From an uncultured Pelagibacteraceae bacterium (lineage in GTDB: Bacteria > Pseudomonadota > Alphaproteobacteria > Pelagibacterales > Pelagibacteraceae): a DNA stretch of 49,789 bases. This document shows positions 1-9,175 of the stretch, piece by piece (position 1 is the stretch's first letter; every line of letters starts with the position of its first letter). Below the pieces are notes generated by a model that was not told where the DNA came from, made no database searches, and was given only the letters and a program-made list of their open reading frames with translations. The stretch lies in assembly GCA_902552805.1 (NCBI GenBank), contig CACDIC010000008.1:1-49789 (forward strand), in the 5' to 3' direction. The translations under genes and the position numbers were made by a program.

Positions 1-529
1 CAGGCTCAACTATTGGAACCATATTGCACTCTTGAACCAGAGCAGAATATCTCGCTAATGCATTCGCATTTGAGTGCATTGAAAGTTTGCTGGGATAATT
101 TTTAGTTATATTATAAACACCTCTCCATTTAGTAAATTTTGCACCTAATTTGTAATATTCTTTTAATCTTTCCCTTAATCCATCAAGACCCTCAGTAATT
201 TTTTCATCTGGGGAACCAGCTAAAATTTTTGCTCCTGTGTCTACTTTGATACCTGGAAATGAGCCTGTATCTGATATTAATTCTGGAATTGTATTTTTTT
301 TTGATGATGTTTGTTTAATTGTTTCATCGTAAAGAATTACACCTCCAATACAATCTTTCATTGAGGATGAGCTAAAAAGTGTTTCTCTGAACAACAATCT
401 GTTTTCTGGGGTTGAGGGAACATTAACACTATCTAATCTTTTAGTCATTGTTGCAGTGCTTTCATCTGCAGCCAAAATTCCTTTACCGTTTTCTAAAATT
501 TTTAATGCTGTATTATTTAGTTCAGACAT
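1..529 (-). CDS. fba: Fructose-bisphosphate aldolase class I, N-terminal part (cut by window edge)
   Basis: Cleaves or forms fructose 1,6-bisphosphate by Schiff-base chemistry in glycolysis and gluconeogenesis. About 176 residues are visible, starting from ATG at 529. They show the class I signature GILAADES near residue 17, GGVILYDET near 62, GIKVDTG near 93, the KWR motif near 134, and NANALARYSALVQ followed by VPIVEP, where the sequence leaves the window. These blocks align with animal-type class I aldolase; the Schiff-base lysine lies in the missing part. The start is one base after the pgk stop, so it is the last visible gene of a tkt-gap-pgk-fba operon. Class II (zinc) aldolase is excluded by these motifs. 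Confidence 0.93.
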   Translation of the reverse strand, partial: MSELNNTALKILENGKGILAADESTATMTKRLDSVNVPSTPENRLLFRETLFSSSSMKDCIGGVILYDETIKQTSSKKNTIPELISDTGSFPGIKVDTGAKILAGSPDEKITEGLDGLRERLKEYYKLGAKFTKWRGVYNITKNYPSKLSMHSNANALARYSALVQECNMVPIVEP

Positions 530-530
530 T

Positions 531-1709
531 TTAGTTTAGGGCTTTTATACCAGGAAGTTCTTTTCCTTCAAGATATTCTAAAAAAGCACCACCAGCAGTT
601 GAAACAAAATTAAAATCCTTAATTGCATTTAGTTGATTAACAACTGCCACAGTATCTCCTCCACCAACTACAGAATAAATCGAATTATCTTTATTTTTAT
701 TAATAATTGTTTTTGCAATCTCAATGCTACCTTTGGCAAAATTTGGATTTTCAAAATAACCAGCAGGACCATTCCAAAGAACTGTTTTACTTTTTTCAAT
801 TATATTTTTTATTCTTTTAAGTGTTTTAGGTCCCACGTCTAAGATTAAATCATCATCTGCTATGTCTTTAAGATCTTTTATTTGAGCGTCGTCATTTGTA
901 CTTTTACCTATTGAGACATCTTCTGGATAAGTAATTTCACATAGTGTATTTTTTGAAATTTCAAAAATTTCTCTTATTATACTTTCACAATTTTTTTCAC
1001 TAATTGATTTTCCAATTCTATTACCTTCGTAGCTCAGAATATTATTAGCCATACCTCCCACAAAGATTATATTGTTAAATTTAGGTATTAAATTTTTAAT
1101 TATATCTATTTTTGTAGAAATTTTTGATCCACCAATAATACAAGTAATTGGTTTTTTGATTTCAATAGTAACTTTTTTTAATGCATTTACTTCAGTCTCA
1201 AATTGTAATCCAGCAAATGATGGCAGAAATTCTGTAATTTTGCATACCGAGGCATGTGTTCTATGTGAGCAAGAAAAAGCATCATTTACGAACAAATCTG
1301 CAAAACTAGCTAAATGTTTTGAAAAATTTGATTCATTCTTTTCTTCTTCTGCATAAAATCTTATGTTTTCAAAAAAGATAACTTTCTCCTCAGGTTCTTT
1401 AAATAAATCATCTCTTTTGATTTTAAAAATGTCCTCACTTATAAAGTTGATTTTATTTTTTATCTTTTTTTCTAAGTAATCACAAATTGGTTTAAGGGAG
1501 AGATCTTTATTAAATTTGCCTTTAGGACGTCCGACATGAGAAATTATTAAAATTTTCGAATTTCTTTTAATTAAAAATTCGAGAACAGGTATAATTTTGA
1601 TTATTCTGGTTTCATCGACAATGTCACCATTTCTCAAGGGGACGTTAAGATCTAATCTTAATAAAACTCTCTTACTTCCAAGATTTTCATAATCTTTAAT
1701 ATTCTTCAT
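531..1709 (-). CDS. pgk: Phosphoglycerate kinase
   Basis: Interconverts 1,3-bisphosphoglycerate plus ADP and 3-phosphoglycerate plus ATP in the cytoplasm. At 392 residues it has normal family length. The N-terminal domain has RVLLRLDLNVP and the substrate-binding block ISHVGRPKG; the C-terminal domain has the nucleotide-binding VLWNGPAG and ends with the VVGGGDTVA and STAGGAFLEYLEG blocks. The ATG shares its A with the gap stop codon (TAATG), so it is translationally coupled to gap. Confidence 0.97.
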   Translation of the reverse strand: MKNIKDYENLGSKRVLLRLDLNVPLRNGDIVDETRIIKIIPVLEFLIKRNSKILIISHVGRPKGKFNKDLSLKPICDYLEKKIKNKINFISEDIFKIKRDDLFKEPEEKVIFFENIRFYAEEEKNESNFSKHLASFADLFVNDAFSCSHRTHASVCKITEFLPSFAGLQFETEVNALKKVTIEIKKPITCIIGGSKISTKIDIIKNLIPKFNNIIFVGGMANNILSYEGNRIGKSISEKNCESIIREIFEISKNTLCEITYPEDVSIGKSTNDDAQIKDLKDIADDDLILDVGPKTLKRIKNIIEKSKTVLWNGPAGYFENPNFAKGSIEIAKTIINKNKDNSIYSVVGGGDTVAVVNQLNAIKDFNFVSTAGGAFLEYLEGKELPGIKALN

Positions 1710-2710
1710 TAAGAATTCTTATGAAGATATTCTACAATATCACACATTCTATTTGAGAAACCCCATTCGTTATCATACCATGCCGAAATTTTACCCATAT
1801 TTTTACTCACCACTTTTGTTAAACTTTCATCTACTATTGAAGAAGCAGGATTATGATTAAAGTCGATTGAAACAAGTTTTTCTTTTGTAGTTTCGAGAAT
1901 TTTATTTTTTTTGCCAAAATTTTGAAATGCTAAATTAATCTTATCAATAGTGATGTCTTTTTTTGTACAAAAGACTAGTTCAATTAATGAAACATTGGGC
2001 GTAGGGACTCTCATAGCCACACCTTCTAATTTACCTTTAAGCGAAGGTATAATCTCACCAATTGCCTTTGATGCACCTGTTGAGGTTGGCACAATAGACT
2101 GGCTTGCTGATCTAGCTCTTCTTGGATCTTTATGGGAATTATCTAATATTCTTTGGTCACTTGTAAAGGAATGAATTGTGGTCATAAATCCTTTTTCAAT
2201 TTCGAAATTTTCGTTTAAAACATGAGCCACAGGGGCAAGACAATTTGTTGTGCAAGAAGCAGCAGATATAATCTTATCTTCTTTTTTTAATTCAGTTTCA
2301 TTTACTCCATATACAATAGTTTTGTCAGCATCTTTACATGGAGCAGAGACAATAACTCTTTTTGCACCATTATTAATATGTGTTAGTAATTTTTCTTTTG
2401 AGTTAAATTTACCTGTACACTCTAAAACATAATCCACTCCATATCTTTTCCAATTAATATTATTTAAATCTGTTTCTTGGCCAAATAAAATTTTATTTTT
2501 ATTGATAATAATATGATTTTCATCAAAATCTATTTTTGCATTAAATCTTCCGTGAATAGAGTCATATTTTAATAAAGATGAACATGTTTCAGAATTAGTT
2601 CTATTATTAATATATTTAATTTCTATATTTTTGTTTTTATTCTCGATAATTGATCGAACAATCATTCTTCCAATTCTGCCCATTCCATTTATTCCAACTT
2701 TGACTGTCAT
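1709..2710 (-). CDS. gap: Glyceraldehyde-3-phosphate dehydrogenase, type I
   Basis: Oxidises glyceraldehyde 3-phosphate to 1,3-bisphosphoglycerate, or the reverse in gluconeogenesis. The 333 residues have an N-terminal Rossmann motif [10 protein letters not shown] and the catalytic block [12 protein letters not shown], with the nucleophile at about Cys153. The C-terminal [12 protein letters not shown] is also intact. The residue after the second beta strand that is normally Asp in NAD-specific enzymes is Asn36, followed by Arg37 (YINNRT), which suggests relaxed or NADP use (inference). The start overlaps the tkt stop (ATGA) and the stop overlaps the pgk start. Confidence 0.97.
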   Translation of the reverse strand: MTVKVGINGMGRIGRMIVRSIIENKNKNIEIKYINNRTNSETCSSLLKYDSIHGRFNAKIDFDENHIIINKNKILFGQETDLNNINWKRYGVDYVLECTGKFNSKEKLLTHINNGAKRVIVSAPCKDADKTIVYGVNETELKKEDKIISAASCTTNCLAPVAHVLNENFEIEKGFMTTIHSFTSDQRILDNSHKDPRRARSASQSIVPTSTGASKAIGEIIPSLKGKLEGVAMRVPTPNVSLIELVFCTKKDITIDKINLAFQNFGKKNKILETTKEKLVSIDFNHNPASSIVDESLTKVVSKNMGKISAWYDNEWGFSNRMCDIVEYLHKNS

Positions 2711-4638
2711 AATCTTTTTTTAATTTTTTTTAATATAATTTCTGAGCTTAATCCGAAGTGATTATATATATCTTTATAAGGCGCACTTTTTCCAAAATCA
2801 TCAATTCCAAAATTTAGCCCTTTGCTGCCAGTATATTTTTTCCAATAACCAGTTTCAGAGGCCTCTATAGAAATTACAAGCTTAGTTTCATTTAAAATTT
2901 TATTTTTGTAGACTTCACTTTGTTGATCAAATAATTCCTGGCAAGGCATTGATATTACTTTTGAGTAAATGCCATCTGTGGCTAATTTATGACTAACGTC
3001 TATTGCAAGACTAGTTTCGGATCCTGTTGCTATAATAGTTGCACTTATTATATTACCCGTTCTTAAAACTTCATAAGCACCAACTAAAGACAAATTTTTT
3101 GATGATTTTTTTGTACGAACTGGATTTAAGCTTTGTCTTGTTAATGCTATTACGCTTGGAGAACTTTTGCTATTTAATGCCAATTGCCAGCACTCAAAAG
3201 TTTCTATTAAGTCAGAAGGTCTAAAAACATTTAAATTTGGTATTGATCTTAAACTTGTCAATTGTTCTATTGGTTGATGGGTTGGACCATCTTCTCCAAG
3301 ACCAATTGAGTCATGTGTAAAAACATAAATAACTTTTTGTTTCATCATGGCCGCTAGTCTTATTGATGGTTTACAGTAATCGCTAAATATTAAAAAAGTT
3401 CCACCATAAGGAATAAGCTCACTATGAAGTGAGATACCATTCATAATACCACACATCGCATGTTCTCTTACCCCAAAATGAATATAATTTCCGGAAAAAT
3501 CATTTGAGTGAATAATTTTATGATTTTTGGTTTTCGTATTATTGGATCCTGCTAAATCTGCTGATCCACCAATTAAGTTTGGAAGTTTGGATGCAATTTC
3601 TAAAAATTTTTCTGAACATTTTCTAGTAGCTATTGGTTGTAATTTTTTTAAGTAGTCTGATTTTGCCTTATCTATTTCTGCATTGATAGTATTTTTATAA
3701 AATCTTAGTGAATTTTTTTTTTTATTCTTGATAGCTTTAATTGATGCTTTTTTACCGATTGATCTCCATTGATCCATTAAGTTTTTTGGAATTTCAAAAG
3801 TATTGTGTGGCCAGTTTAATTTTTTTCTAACTAACCTTATTTCATCCTCACCTAATGGACTACCATGAGATGAGGCTTTACCACTCTTATTTGGGGATCC
3901 GTATCCAATCATTGTTTTACAAGAAATTGCCATAGGTTTTTTTGATCTTTGTGCTTTTTGAAGAGCCTTTGTTATTTCTTTAAAATTATGTCCATTAATT
4001 TTTAAATAATTCCAGCCATAGCTTTTAAACCTTTTTTCATGATCATCAGATACTGCTAAGCTAGTTGGACCATCTATTGAAATTGAATTGTTATCAAAAA
4101 GTAATATCAGGTTTTTAAGTTTTAGGTGACCAGCAAGACTTAAAGCTTCATGACTTATTCCCTCCATCAAGCAGCCATCACCCGCTAACACGTAAGTTTT
4201 ATGATTAATAATTTTTTTTCCCAATCTTTTTTTTAAGATTTCTTCTGAGATTGCAAAACCAACTGCATTAGAAATTCCCTGTCCTAAAGGACCTGTTGTA
4301 GTTTCAATGCCAGTGCTTGGATGATATTCGGGGTGACCTGCACATATTGAATTAAGTTGTCTAAATTTTTTAATCTCTTTTAAAGAAATACTTTTATAAC
4401 CTGTCAGATAGAGGAGCGAGTAAAGTAGCATAGAACCATGTCCTGCTGAGAGAACAAATCTATCTCTGTTAATCCAATCTGGATTTTTAGGATTAAAGTT
4501 TAAGAAATCTTTAAAAAGAACAGTTGCAACATCAGCCATTCCCATAGGCATACCTGGATGCCCAGAATTAGCTTTTTGGACAGCATCTATAGATAAAAAT
4601 CTGATACAATTCGCTAATTCTTTATAAAGTTTACTCAA
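2707..4638 (-). CDS. tkt: Transketolase
   Basis: Thiamine diphosphate enzyme that moves two-carbon units between sugar phosphates in the pentose phosphate pathway. At 643 residues it has normal length. The start region has [14 protein letters not shown], the TPP/metal region is [13 protein letters not shown], and the middle Pyr domain has [13 protein letters not shown]. The start is a TTG at 4638-4636 (reads MSKLYKEL); no in-frame ATG lies near the conserved N terminus. An AGGA ribosome-binding sequence sits about ten bases upstream. It is first in the tkt-gap-pgk-fba operon and divergent from the coiled-coil gene at 4694. Confidence 0.96.
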   Translation of the reverse strand: MSKLYKELANCIRFLSIDAVQKANSGHPGMPMGMADVATVLFKDFLNFNPKNPDWINRDRFVLSAGHGSMLLYSLLYLTGYKSISLKEIKKFRQLNSICAGHPEYHPSTGIETTTGPLGQGISNAVGFAISEEILKKRLGKKIINHKTYVLAGDGCLMEGISHEALSLAGHLKLKNLILLFDNNSISIDGPTSLAVSDDHEKRFKSYGWNYLKINGHNFKEITKALQKAQRSKKPMAISCKTMIGYGSPNKSGKASSHGSPLGEDEIRLVRKKLNWPHNTFEIPKNLMDQWRSIGKKASIKAIKNKKKNSLRFYKNTINAEIDKAKSDYLKKLQPIATRKCSEKFLEIASKLPNLIGGSADLAGSNNTKTKNHKIIHSNDFSGNYIHFGVREHAMCGIMNGISLHSELIPYGGTFLIFSDYCKPSIRLAAMMKQKVIYVFTHDSIGLGEDGPTHQPIEQLTSLRSIPNLNVFRPSDLIETFECWQLALNSKSSPSVIALTRQSLNPVRTKKSSKNLSLVGAYEVLRTGNIISATIIATGSETSLAIDVSHKLATDGIYSKVISMPCQELFDQQSEVYKNKILNETKLVISIEASETGYWKKYTGSKGLNFGIDDFGKSAPYKDIYNHFGLSSEIILKKIKKRL

Positions 4639-4678
4639 CTAATTATCCTGCCTAGACTAAGAAGATTCTATTTAATAA

Positions 4679-4684
4679 TATAAT
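4679..4684 (+). promoter_or_regulatory. Candidate -10 box just upstream of the 4694 start
   Basis: A perfect TATAAT ends nine bases before the ATG at 4694, inside the 55-base divergent spacer to tkt. No convincing -35 element is seen at 16-18 bases and no Shine-Dalgarno sequence precedes the ATG. If used, transcription would begin at or within a few bases of the start codon. The surrounding sequence is almost pure A/T, so a chance match is possible. Confidence 0.35.
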
Positions 4685-4693
4685 TATATATAT

Positions 4694-5017
4694 ATGAATT
4701 CTGTGATCGAAAAAGAAAAAAAACTAAATTTAGCTTTAGCAAAATTAAAAAATTTAAACTTAAAAAACCCTGACGTTAAAAAAAATATAGACAATTTAAG
4801 TAGTCAAAAAAATCAATTAGAAATTGAAAAGCAAGAAATAGAAGAAAAATATAAAAGTTTAATTAATGATTATAATAATTTAAGTAAAAAATTACACGAA
4901 TTACAAAATCAAGAAAAAGCTGAACAAAAAAGACAGATTGAGTTTTCTGAAAAAATTGATGAATTAAATCAAGAAACAGATATTTTGTTAGATGAAATAG
5001 ATAAATGGCAAACGTAA
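4694..5017 (+). CDS. Coiled-coil protein preceding zapA (DUF4164-like)
   Basis: A 107-residue protein, almost entirely predicted coiled coil: long runs of K, E, Q, N and L with heptad-like spacing, no signal peptide, no membrane segment. It overlaps the next gene, zapA, by 13 bases. In alphaproteobacteria a short coiled-coil protein of the DUF4164 type commonly precedes zapA, so a role in cell division is suggested by position only. Sequence alone does not prove the family, since coiled coils are low in information. Confidence 0.7.
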   Translation: MNSVIEKEKKLNLALAKLKNLNLKNPDVKKNIDNLSSQKNQLEIEKQEIEEKYKSLINDYNNLSKKLHELQNQEKAEQKRQIEFSEKIDELNQETDILLDEIDKWQT

Positions 5018-5451
5018 GTATTAAATTTAACGGAAAAGAATTTTTGTTGTCTTGTGAAGATGGCCAGGAAGAGCATCTTGAAGAATTATTAATTCAAATT
5101 AATCAGAAATTTAACAATCTTAAAAATGATCTTGGAAATCTTGGAGAGAATAAACTTCTGTTAATTACAGCTGTAAAAGTAATGGATGAATATTATGAAA
5201 CAAAAAAAAAAGTTGATCAAAAAAAGAATGAGTTGAGAGATCTTTCAAATAAATTTAAAGAGCTTAAAACATTAATTTATGAGTACAGAGATAAGAAAGA
5301 GCTGGAAATAAACTCACTAAATAAAGACCACCTTAAATTAAAAAATGAAATTGAAATAAATCAAAGGAGTTACGAGAAGTTAATTGACGAAGCTGCCGAT
5401 GAAATTTCAAGTTTTGTTGAAAAAGCAAATTTAGAAAATATTTCTAAGTAA
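5005..5451 (+). CDS. zapA: Cell division protein ZapA
   Basis: Binds FtsZ and promotes bundling of its filaments at the division site. The first 75 residues fit the ZapA domain: an N-terminal beta hairpin (VSIKFNGKEFLLSC) followed by a helix carrying LGNLGENKLLLITAVKVMDEYYE. The remaining half is a charged coiled coil, giving 148 residues, longer than the roughly 110 of enterobacterial ZapA. It overlaps the upstream coiled-coil gene by 13 bases and is followed seven bases later by the cyclo-ligase gene. This keeps the common zapA-ygfA order, but leaves no room for a 6S RNA between them. Confidence 0.85.
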   Translation: MANVSIKFNGKEFLLSCEDGQEEHLEELLIQINQKFNNLKNDLGNLGENKLLLITAVKVMDEYYETKKKVDQKKNELRDLSNKFKELKTLIYEYRDKKELEINSLNKDHLKLKNEIEINQRSYEKLIDEAADEISSFVEKANLENISK

Positions 5452-5458
5452 AATTCAA

Positions 5459-6001
5459 GTGAATAAATCTGAGATTAGAAAAAAATTATTAAAAGCCAGA
5501 AAACTAAATAACAATAAAAATTTAGTAATAAAATTCTCTAATATTATGAAAATTTTAAAAAAAGAAAAAGTAAATAAAAAAATAATTGGTGGTTATTATC
5601 CATATAATCATGAAGTTGATCTAATTAAAATTTTCAATAAACTTGAAAAACTTGGTTATAAAATATCATTGCCAAAAATTAAAAAAAATAATCAAATGGA
5701 TTTCTTATACTGGTCAACACAAGACCCTTTATCAGTAAATAAATATGGAATACCTGAACCTTCATCAGATCAAATAGTCTACCCAAGTATTCTTTTTGTA
5801 CCAATTGTAGCTTTTGATAATAATTTAAATAGAATAGGTTATGGGGGTGGTTATTACGATAGGTATATTAAAAAGATAAAAAAAAACAAAAAAATTATAT
5901 TAATAGGGTTAGCTTATTCTTTTCAAAAAGTAAAAAAAATACCAGTTAACAAATATGATATGAAACTGGATTTCATTGTAACAGAAAGAAATTTTATATG
6001 A
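5459..6001 (+). CDS. 5-formyltetrahydrofolate cyclo-ligase
   Basis: Converts 5-formyl-THF to 5,10-methenyl-THF with ATP, returning folate to the one-carbon pool. The 180 residues include an N-terminal RKKLLKARK lysine/arginine helix, the PYNHEVDL block near residue 48, and the family signature VPIVAFDNNLNRIGYGGGYYDRY near 117. The start is GTG at 5459, eight bases after the zapA stop; no in-frame ATG fits the N terminus. The stop overlaps the next start as ATGA. It is known as YgfA/FthC in other species. Confidence 0.93.
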   Translation: MNKSEIRKKLLKARKLNNNKNLVIKFSNIMKILKKEKVNKKIIGGYYPYNHEVDLIKIFNKLEKLGYKISLPKIKKNNQMDFLYWSTQDPLSVNKYGIPEPSSDQIVYPSILFVPIVAFDNNLNRIGYGGGYYDRYIKKIKKNKKIILIGLAYSFQKVKKIPVNKYDMKLDFIVTERNFI

Positions 6002-6801
6002 GAATTTTATTTTTAGGAGATGTGGTAGGGAACACAGGTTGTTCAAAAATATTTAATAATCTTTTAAGCCAAAAAGAATTGAATAAAATTGATTTTGTAA
6101 TCGTTAATGGAGAAAATGCCTCTGAAGCAGGGGTTGGATTAACAAAAGAAATCTGTGAAGATTTTTTTAAATGTGGTGTTGACGTTATTACAACTGGTAA
6201 TCATGTTTGGGATCAAAAAGATATTATGAAATTTATTGATAAAGAAAATAGATTACTACGTCCAAAAAATTTATTTGAACCAGCACCAGGTAAAGGATTT
6301 GAAGTTTTTCAAAAAGAAAAAAATATTAAAATTGGCGTTTTAAATTTAATGGGAAATGTTTTTATGAAAAAATGTGATGACGTATTTGAGATTTCAGAAA
6401 ACTTTTTAAATGAGCATAAACTCAAAGAGGATTATGATTTTCTAGTTGTTGACTTTCATGGAGAAATTACCAGTGAAAAAAATGCGATAGGATATTTATT
6501 TGATGGAAAAGCTACCCTGGTAGTTGGAACACATACACACATTCCAACAAATGATGCGAGAATTTTGAAAAATGGGACAGCTTACCAAACAGATGCAGGT
6601 ATGTGTGGCGATTATGACTCAGTTATTGGAATGAATAAAGATAACTCTTTAAACAGATTTATGAAAAAAGAGTCAATCAAACATTATCCAGCAACTGGCG
6701 ATGCTACTTTAAGTGGAGTAATTGTTGATTGTGATATAAAAACTGGTTTAGCAAATAAAATTGAAAGCTATGTTTTTGGAGGTCAGCTAAAAAATACTTA
6801 A
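5998..6801 (+). CDS. YmdB-family metallophosphoesterase (TIGR00282 type)
   Basis: The 267 residues start with the metal-binding motif LFLGDVVGNTG, followed by VNGENAS, the histidine-bearing TTGNHVWDQ, VVDFHGEITSEK and VVGTHTHIPT, then DAGMCGD. These are the dimetal-ligand blocks of the YmdB family, whose members hydrolyse 2',3'-cyclic nucleotides; the substrate here is inferred from the family. It is translationally coupled to the cyclo-ligase by a four-base overlap and is followed seven bases later by yebC. Cytoplasmic, with no signal peptide. Confidence 0.92.
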   Translation: MRILFLGDVVGNTGCSKIFNNLLSQKELNKIDFVIVNGENASEAGVGLTKEICEDFFKCGVDVITTGNHVWDQKDIMKFIDKENRLLRPKNLFEPAPGKGFEVFQKEKNIKIGVLNLMGNVFMKKCDDVFEISENFLNEHKLKEDYDFLVVDFHGEITSEKNAIGYLFDGKATLVVGTHTHIPTNDARILKNGTAYQTDAGMCGDYDSVIGMNKDNSLNRFMKKESIKHYPATGDATLSGVIVDCDIKTGLANKIESYVFGGQLKNT

Positions 6802-6808
6802 TTAATTT

Positions 6809-7531
6809 ATGGCAGGACATTCTCATTGGGCAGGAATAAAACATAAAAAAGGTAAAGCTGATAAGCAAAGATCTAAAATTTTTTCAAAGTTGTCAAAAGA
6901 AATTACTGTTGCAGCAAAACTTGGTGATAAAGATCCAGCAATGAATCCAAGATTAAGATCTGCTGTTCAAGCTGCAAGATCAGCGAACATGCCCAAAGAA
7001 AATATAGAAAGAGCAATCAATAAATCCTCAATAAATACTCAATTAAATTTTGAAAATTTAAGATATGAGGGCTTTGGACCTGAAAAAGTGGCAGTAATAA
7101 TAGAAGCGTTGACAGATAATAAAAATAGAACAGCGTCAAGTATTAGAACTATTTTTCAAAAAGCAGGTGGCAATCTAGGAACCCAAGGTTCTGCCTCTCA
7201 TAATTTTAATCAATTAGGAATTATTAAGATTGATAAAAAAGAGATCTCTTATGATCAAATTTTTGAGCTAGCCACCAATGCTGGAGCTGATGAATGTAAA
7301 TCAGAAAATGACTTTCACGAAATACAATGTTCTGTCAGTGAAATTTATAATGTTAAAAAAGAATTAGAAAAAGAAATTACTAATTTTATTTCAACAGAAA
7401 TAGAGTGGGTGCCACTCAATAGTGTAAAAATTTCCAAAGAAAAAAATGAAGATTTAATAAATTTCTTTGAATTACTTGAAGATAATGATGATGTGCAAAA
7501 TGTTTATTCTAATGCTGAATTTGTAAATTAA
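6809..7531 (+). CDS. yebC: YebC/PmpR-family DNA-binding or translation-associated protein
   Basis: The 240 residues have normal length and the invariant N terminus MAGHSHWAGIKHKKGKADKQR, the RLRSAVQAARSANMPKENIERAI block, and the central FGPEKVAVIIEALTDNKNR. Family members have been described as transcription regulators and, more recently, as ribosome-associated factors for difficult peptide stretches; the sequence does not decide between these. It sits directly before a ruvC-type gene, the usual yebC-ruvC neighbourhood. Confidence 0.95.
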   Translation: MAGHSHWAGIKHKKGKADKQRSKIFSKLSKEITVAAKLGDKDPAMNPRLRSAVQAARSANMPKENIERAINKSSINTQLNFENLRYEGFGPEKVAVIIEALTDNKNRTASSIRTIFQKAGGNLGTQGSASHNFNQLGIIKIDKKEISYDQIFELATNAGADECKSENDFHEIQCSVSEIYNVKKELEKEITNFISTEIEWVPLNSVKISKEKNEDLINFFELLEDNDDVQNVYSNAEFVN

Positions 7532-7534
7532 ATA

Positions 7535-8029
7535 ATGTTAATAATAGGTATAGATCCTGGAATTTCTGGTTCAATTTGTTTTTTTGATAACGGGAAAATT
7601 TTAGACGTTATTGATATGCCTATAATGACAGATGGAACAAAAAATAAAAAACAAGTAAATGGTTCGCAAGTTTATAACGAAATTACCAAAAGAATTAAGC
7701 AATGTGAAAAAAATCAAATTAGAGTTGTGATTGAACATGTTTCTGCAATGCCTGGTCAGGGGGTTACCAGTATGTTTAATTTTGGACAATCGTTTGGAAT
7801 TTTAAAAGGAATTTGTACTGCGATGCAATTACCCATGTATTTTGTAAGACCTGCAAAATGGAAAAAATATTTTAATCTTTTAAATTCTGAGAAAGATGCA
7901 AGCAGAACAAGAGCAATAGAAATATTTCCTTATTTTTCATCACAGTTATCAAGAAAGAAAGACTCAAATAAAGCCGACGCCATTTTGATAGCAAGTTTTT
8001 ATCATGAAACGTACAAAATTGATGAATAG
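7535..8029 (+). CDS. RuvC-like Holliday junction resolvase, phage type
   Basis: A 164-residue RNase H-fold nuclease. The first strand is IIGIDPGISGS with Asp7. Glu67 in VVIEHVSAMPGQG and Asp148 in NKADAILIA match the other catalytic acids; the position three before Asp148, an Asp in E. coli RuvC, is Asn145. The block SMFNFGQSFGILKGI, the basic WKK, KDASRTRA and the LSRKKDSNKAD run resemble resolvases carried by phages more than cellular RuvC (from memory of the families). It occupies the ruvC position after yebC, but the next gene is tolQ; ruvA, ruvB and ybgC, often found here, are absent. Confidence 0.85.
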   Translation: MLIIGIDPGISGSICFFDNGKILDVIDMPIMTDGTKNKKQVNGSQVYNEITKRIKQCEKNQIRVVIEHVSAMPGQGVTSMFNFGQSFGILKGICTAMQLPMYFVRPAKWKKYFNLLNSEKDASRTRAIEIFPYFSSQLSRKKDSNKADAILIASFYHETYKIDE

Positions 8030-8079
8030 TTTAAAATATTCAGACAAAATCATGACACATTTAAGTGTGAGAAGACGAT

Positions 8080-8754
8080 ATGGAAGCTGATATCACGTCT
8101 CAAGCAGTAGGGTTAGCCTCAAGTGCTGATTTTTCTCTAATAAATTTGTTTATTAGAGCCGATATAGTAGTAAAGACAGTGATCATATTGTTAATCGCTT
8201 GTTCTATATATTCATGGGCGGTTATACTTGAAAAGTATAGATTATTTAAAAGAATAAACCAATCTACAGAAGAGTTTGAGACAAAGTTTTGGAATTCTAA
8301 ATCCGCTGAAACTTTTTATAATAATTTACCAGCAAACGTTCAAGATCCAATGGCTTTAATTTTTAAAGATGCAATGCAAAATTTATTAAAGAGAAGATCT
8401 AGAACAGATTTAAACAACAGAATGACCTCGATGTTAGAGACAGGTATTGAAAATCAAATATCAAAAATCACTAAAGGTTTTACTTTTTTGGCCACAGTAG
8501 GATCTACCGCTCCATTCATAGGCCTGTTCGGAACAGTTTGGGGAATTATGAACTCTTTTCAATCAATCGCAATTTCAAGGAATACAAGTTTAGCAATAGT
8601 TGCACCTGGTATAGCAGAAGCATTATTTGCAACTGCATTAGGTTTATTAGCAGCAATACCAGCGGTTATTGCATATAATAAATTTAATAATGACTCAATT
8701 AAATATACTCAAAAATTAGAAAATTTCTCAAAAAGATTTTTAACAATTATCTAA
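8080..8754 (+). CDS. tolQ: Tol-Pal system proton channel subunit TolQ
   Basis: Inner-membrane protein that with TolR uses proton flow to energise TolA. The 224 residues show a first membrane segment near 33-50 (VVKTVIILLIACSIYSWAVI), a cytoplasmic loop, and two further segments near 145-165 (LATVGSTAPFIGLFGTVWGI) and 180-200. These carry the MotA/TolQ/ExbB pattern. The ATG at 8080 follows GAGAAGA at a workable ribosome-binding distance. A 50-base spacer separates it from the resolvase gene; tolR follows after one base. Confidence 0.95.
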   Translation: MEADITSQAVGLASSADFSLINLFIRADIVVKTVIILLIACSIYSWAVILEKYRLFKRINQSTEEFETKFWNSKSAETFYNNLPANVQDPMALIFKDAMQNLLKRRSRTDLNNRMTSMLETGIENQISKITKGFTFLATVGSTAPFIGLFGTVWGIMNSFQSIAISRNTSLAIVAPGIAEALFATALGLLAAIPAVIAYNKFNNDSIKYTQKLENFSKRFLTII

Positions 8755-8755
8755 G

Positions 8756-9172
8756 ATGGCTTTTAAATTAAATCGTTCATCAAAAGAACCAATGAGTGAA
8801 ATTAATGTAACACCATTTGTAGATGTAATGTTGGTACTTTTAATTATTTTTATGGTTACTGCACCTTTATTAACTGTAGGGGTGCAGGTGGATTTACCCG
8901 AAAGTTCCGCTGACTCTCTTCCTGAGGAAGCAGAGCCACTTACTTTAACAATAAACTCTAAAGGTGAAATTTATATACAAGAGTCAAAAGTTGAATATGA
9001 AAAAATTATAGCAAAAGTCTTAGCAGTTTCAAAAAATAGAACTGATACAAGAATTTATGTGAGGGGCGATAAAACAATAAATTATGGAAGAGTTCTGGAA
9101 ATTATGGGTTTATTATCAGGGTCTGGTTTCACCAAAGTAGCACTTATATCTGAGCCATATAAAGAAAGGTAA
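8756..9172 (+). CDS. tolR: Tol-Pal system protein TolR (ExbD/TolR family)
   Basis: Single-pass inner-membrane partner of TolQ. The 138 residues include the characteristic MSEINVTPFVDVMLVLLIIF segment near 13-32, with the proton-channel aspartate near residue 24, then a periplasmic domain ending in GRVLEIMGLLSGSGFTKVALISEP. The gene starts one base after tolQ and ends three bases before tolA, so the three are co-transcribed and probably coupled. Confidence 0.95.
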   Translation: MAFKLNRSSKEPMSEINVTPFVDVMLVLLIIFMVTAPLLTVGVQVDLPESSADSLPEEAEPLTLTINSKGEIYIQESKVEYEKIIAKVLAVSKNRTDTRIYVRGDKTINYGRVLEIMGLLSGSGFTKVALISEPYKER

Positions 9173-9175
9173 GAA

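Noticed and set aside
8051..8086. A 12-codon frame (ATG at 8052) before tolQ, with a near-palindrome ACACATTTAAGTGT
   Set aside because: Too short and without coding signs; the palindrome is imperfect and isolated, so no function is claimed.
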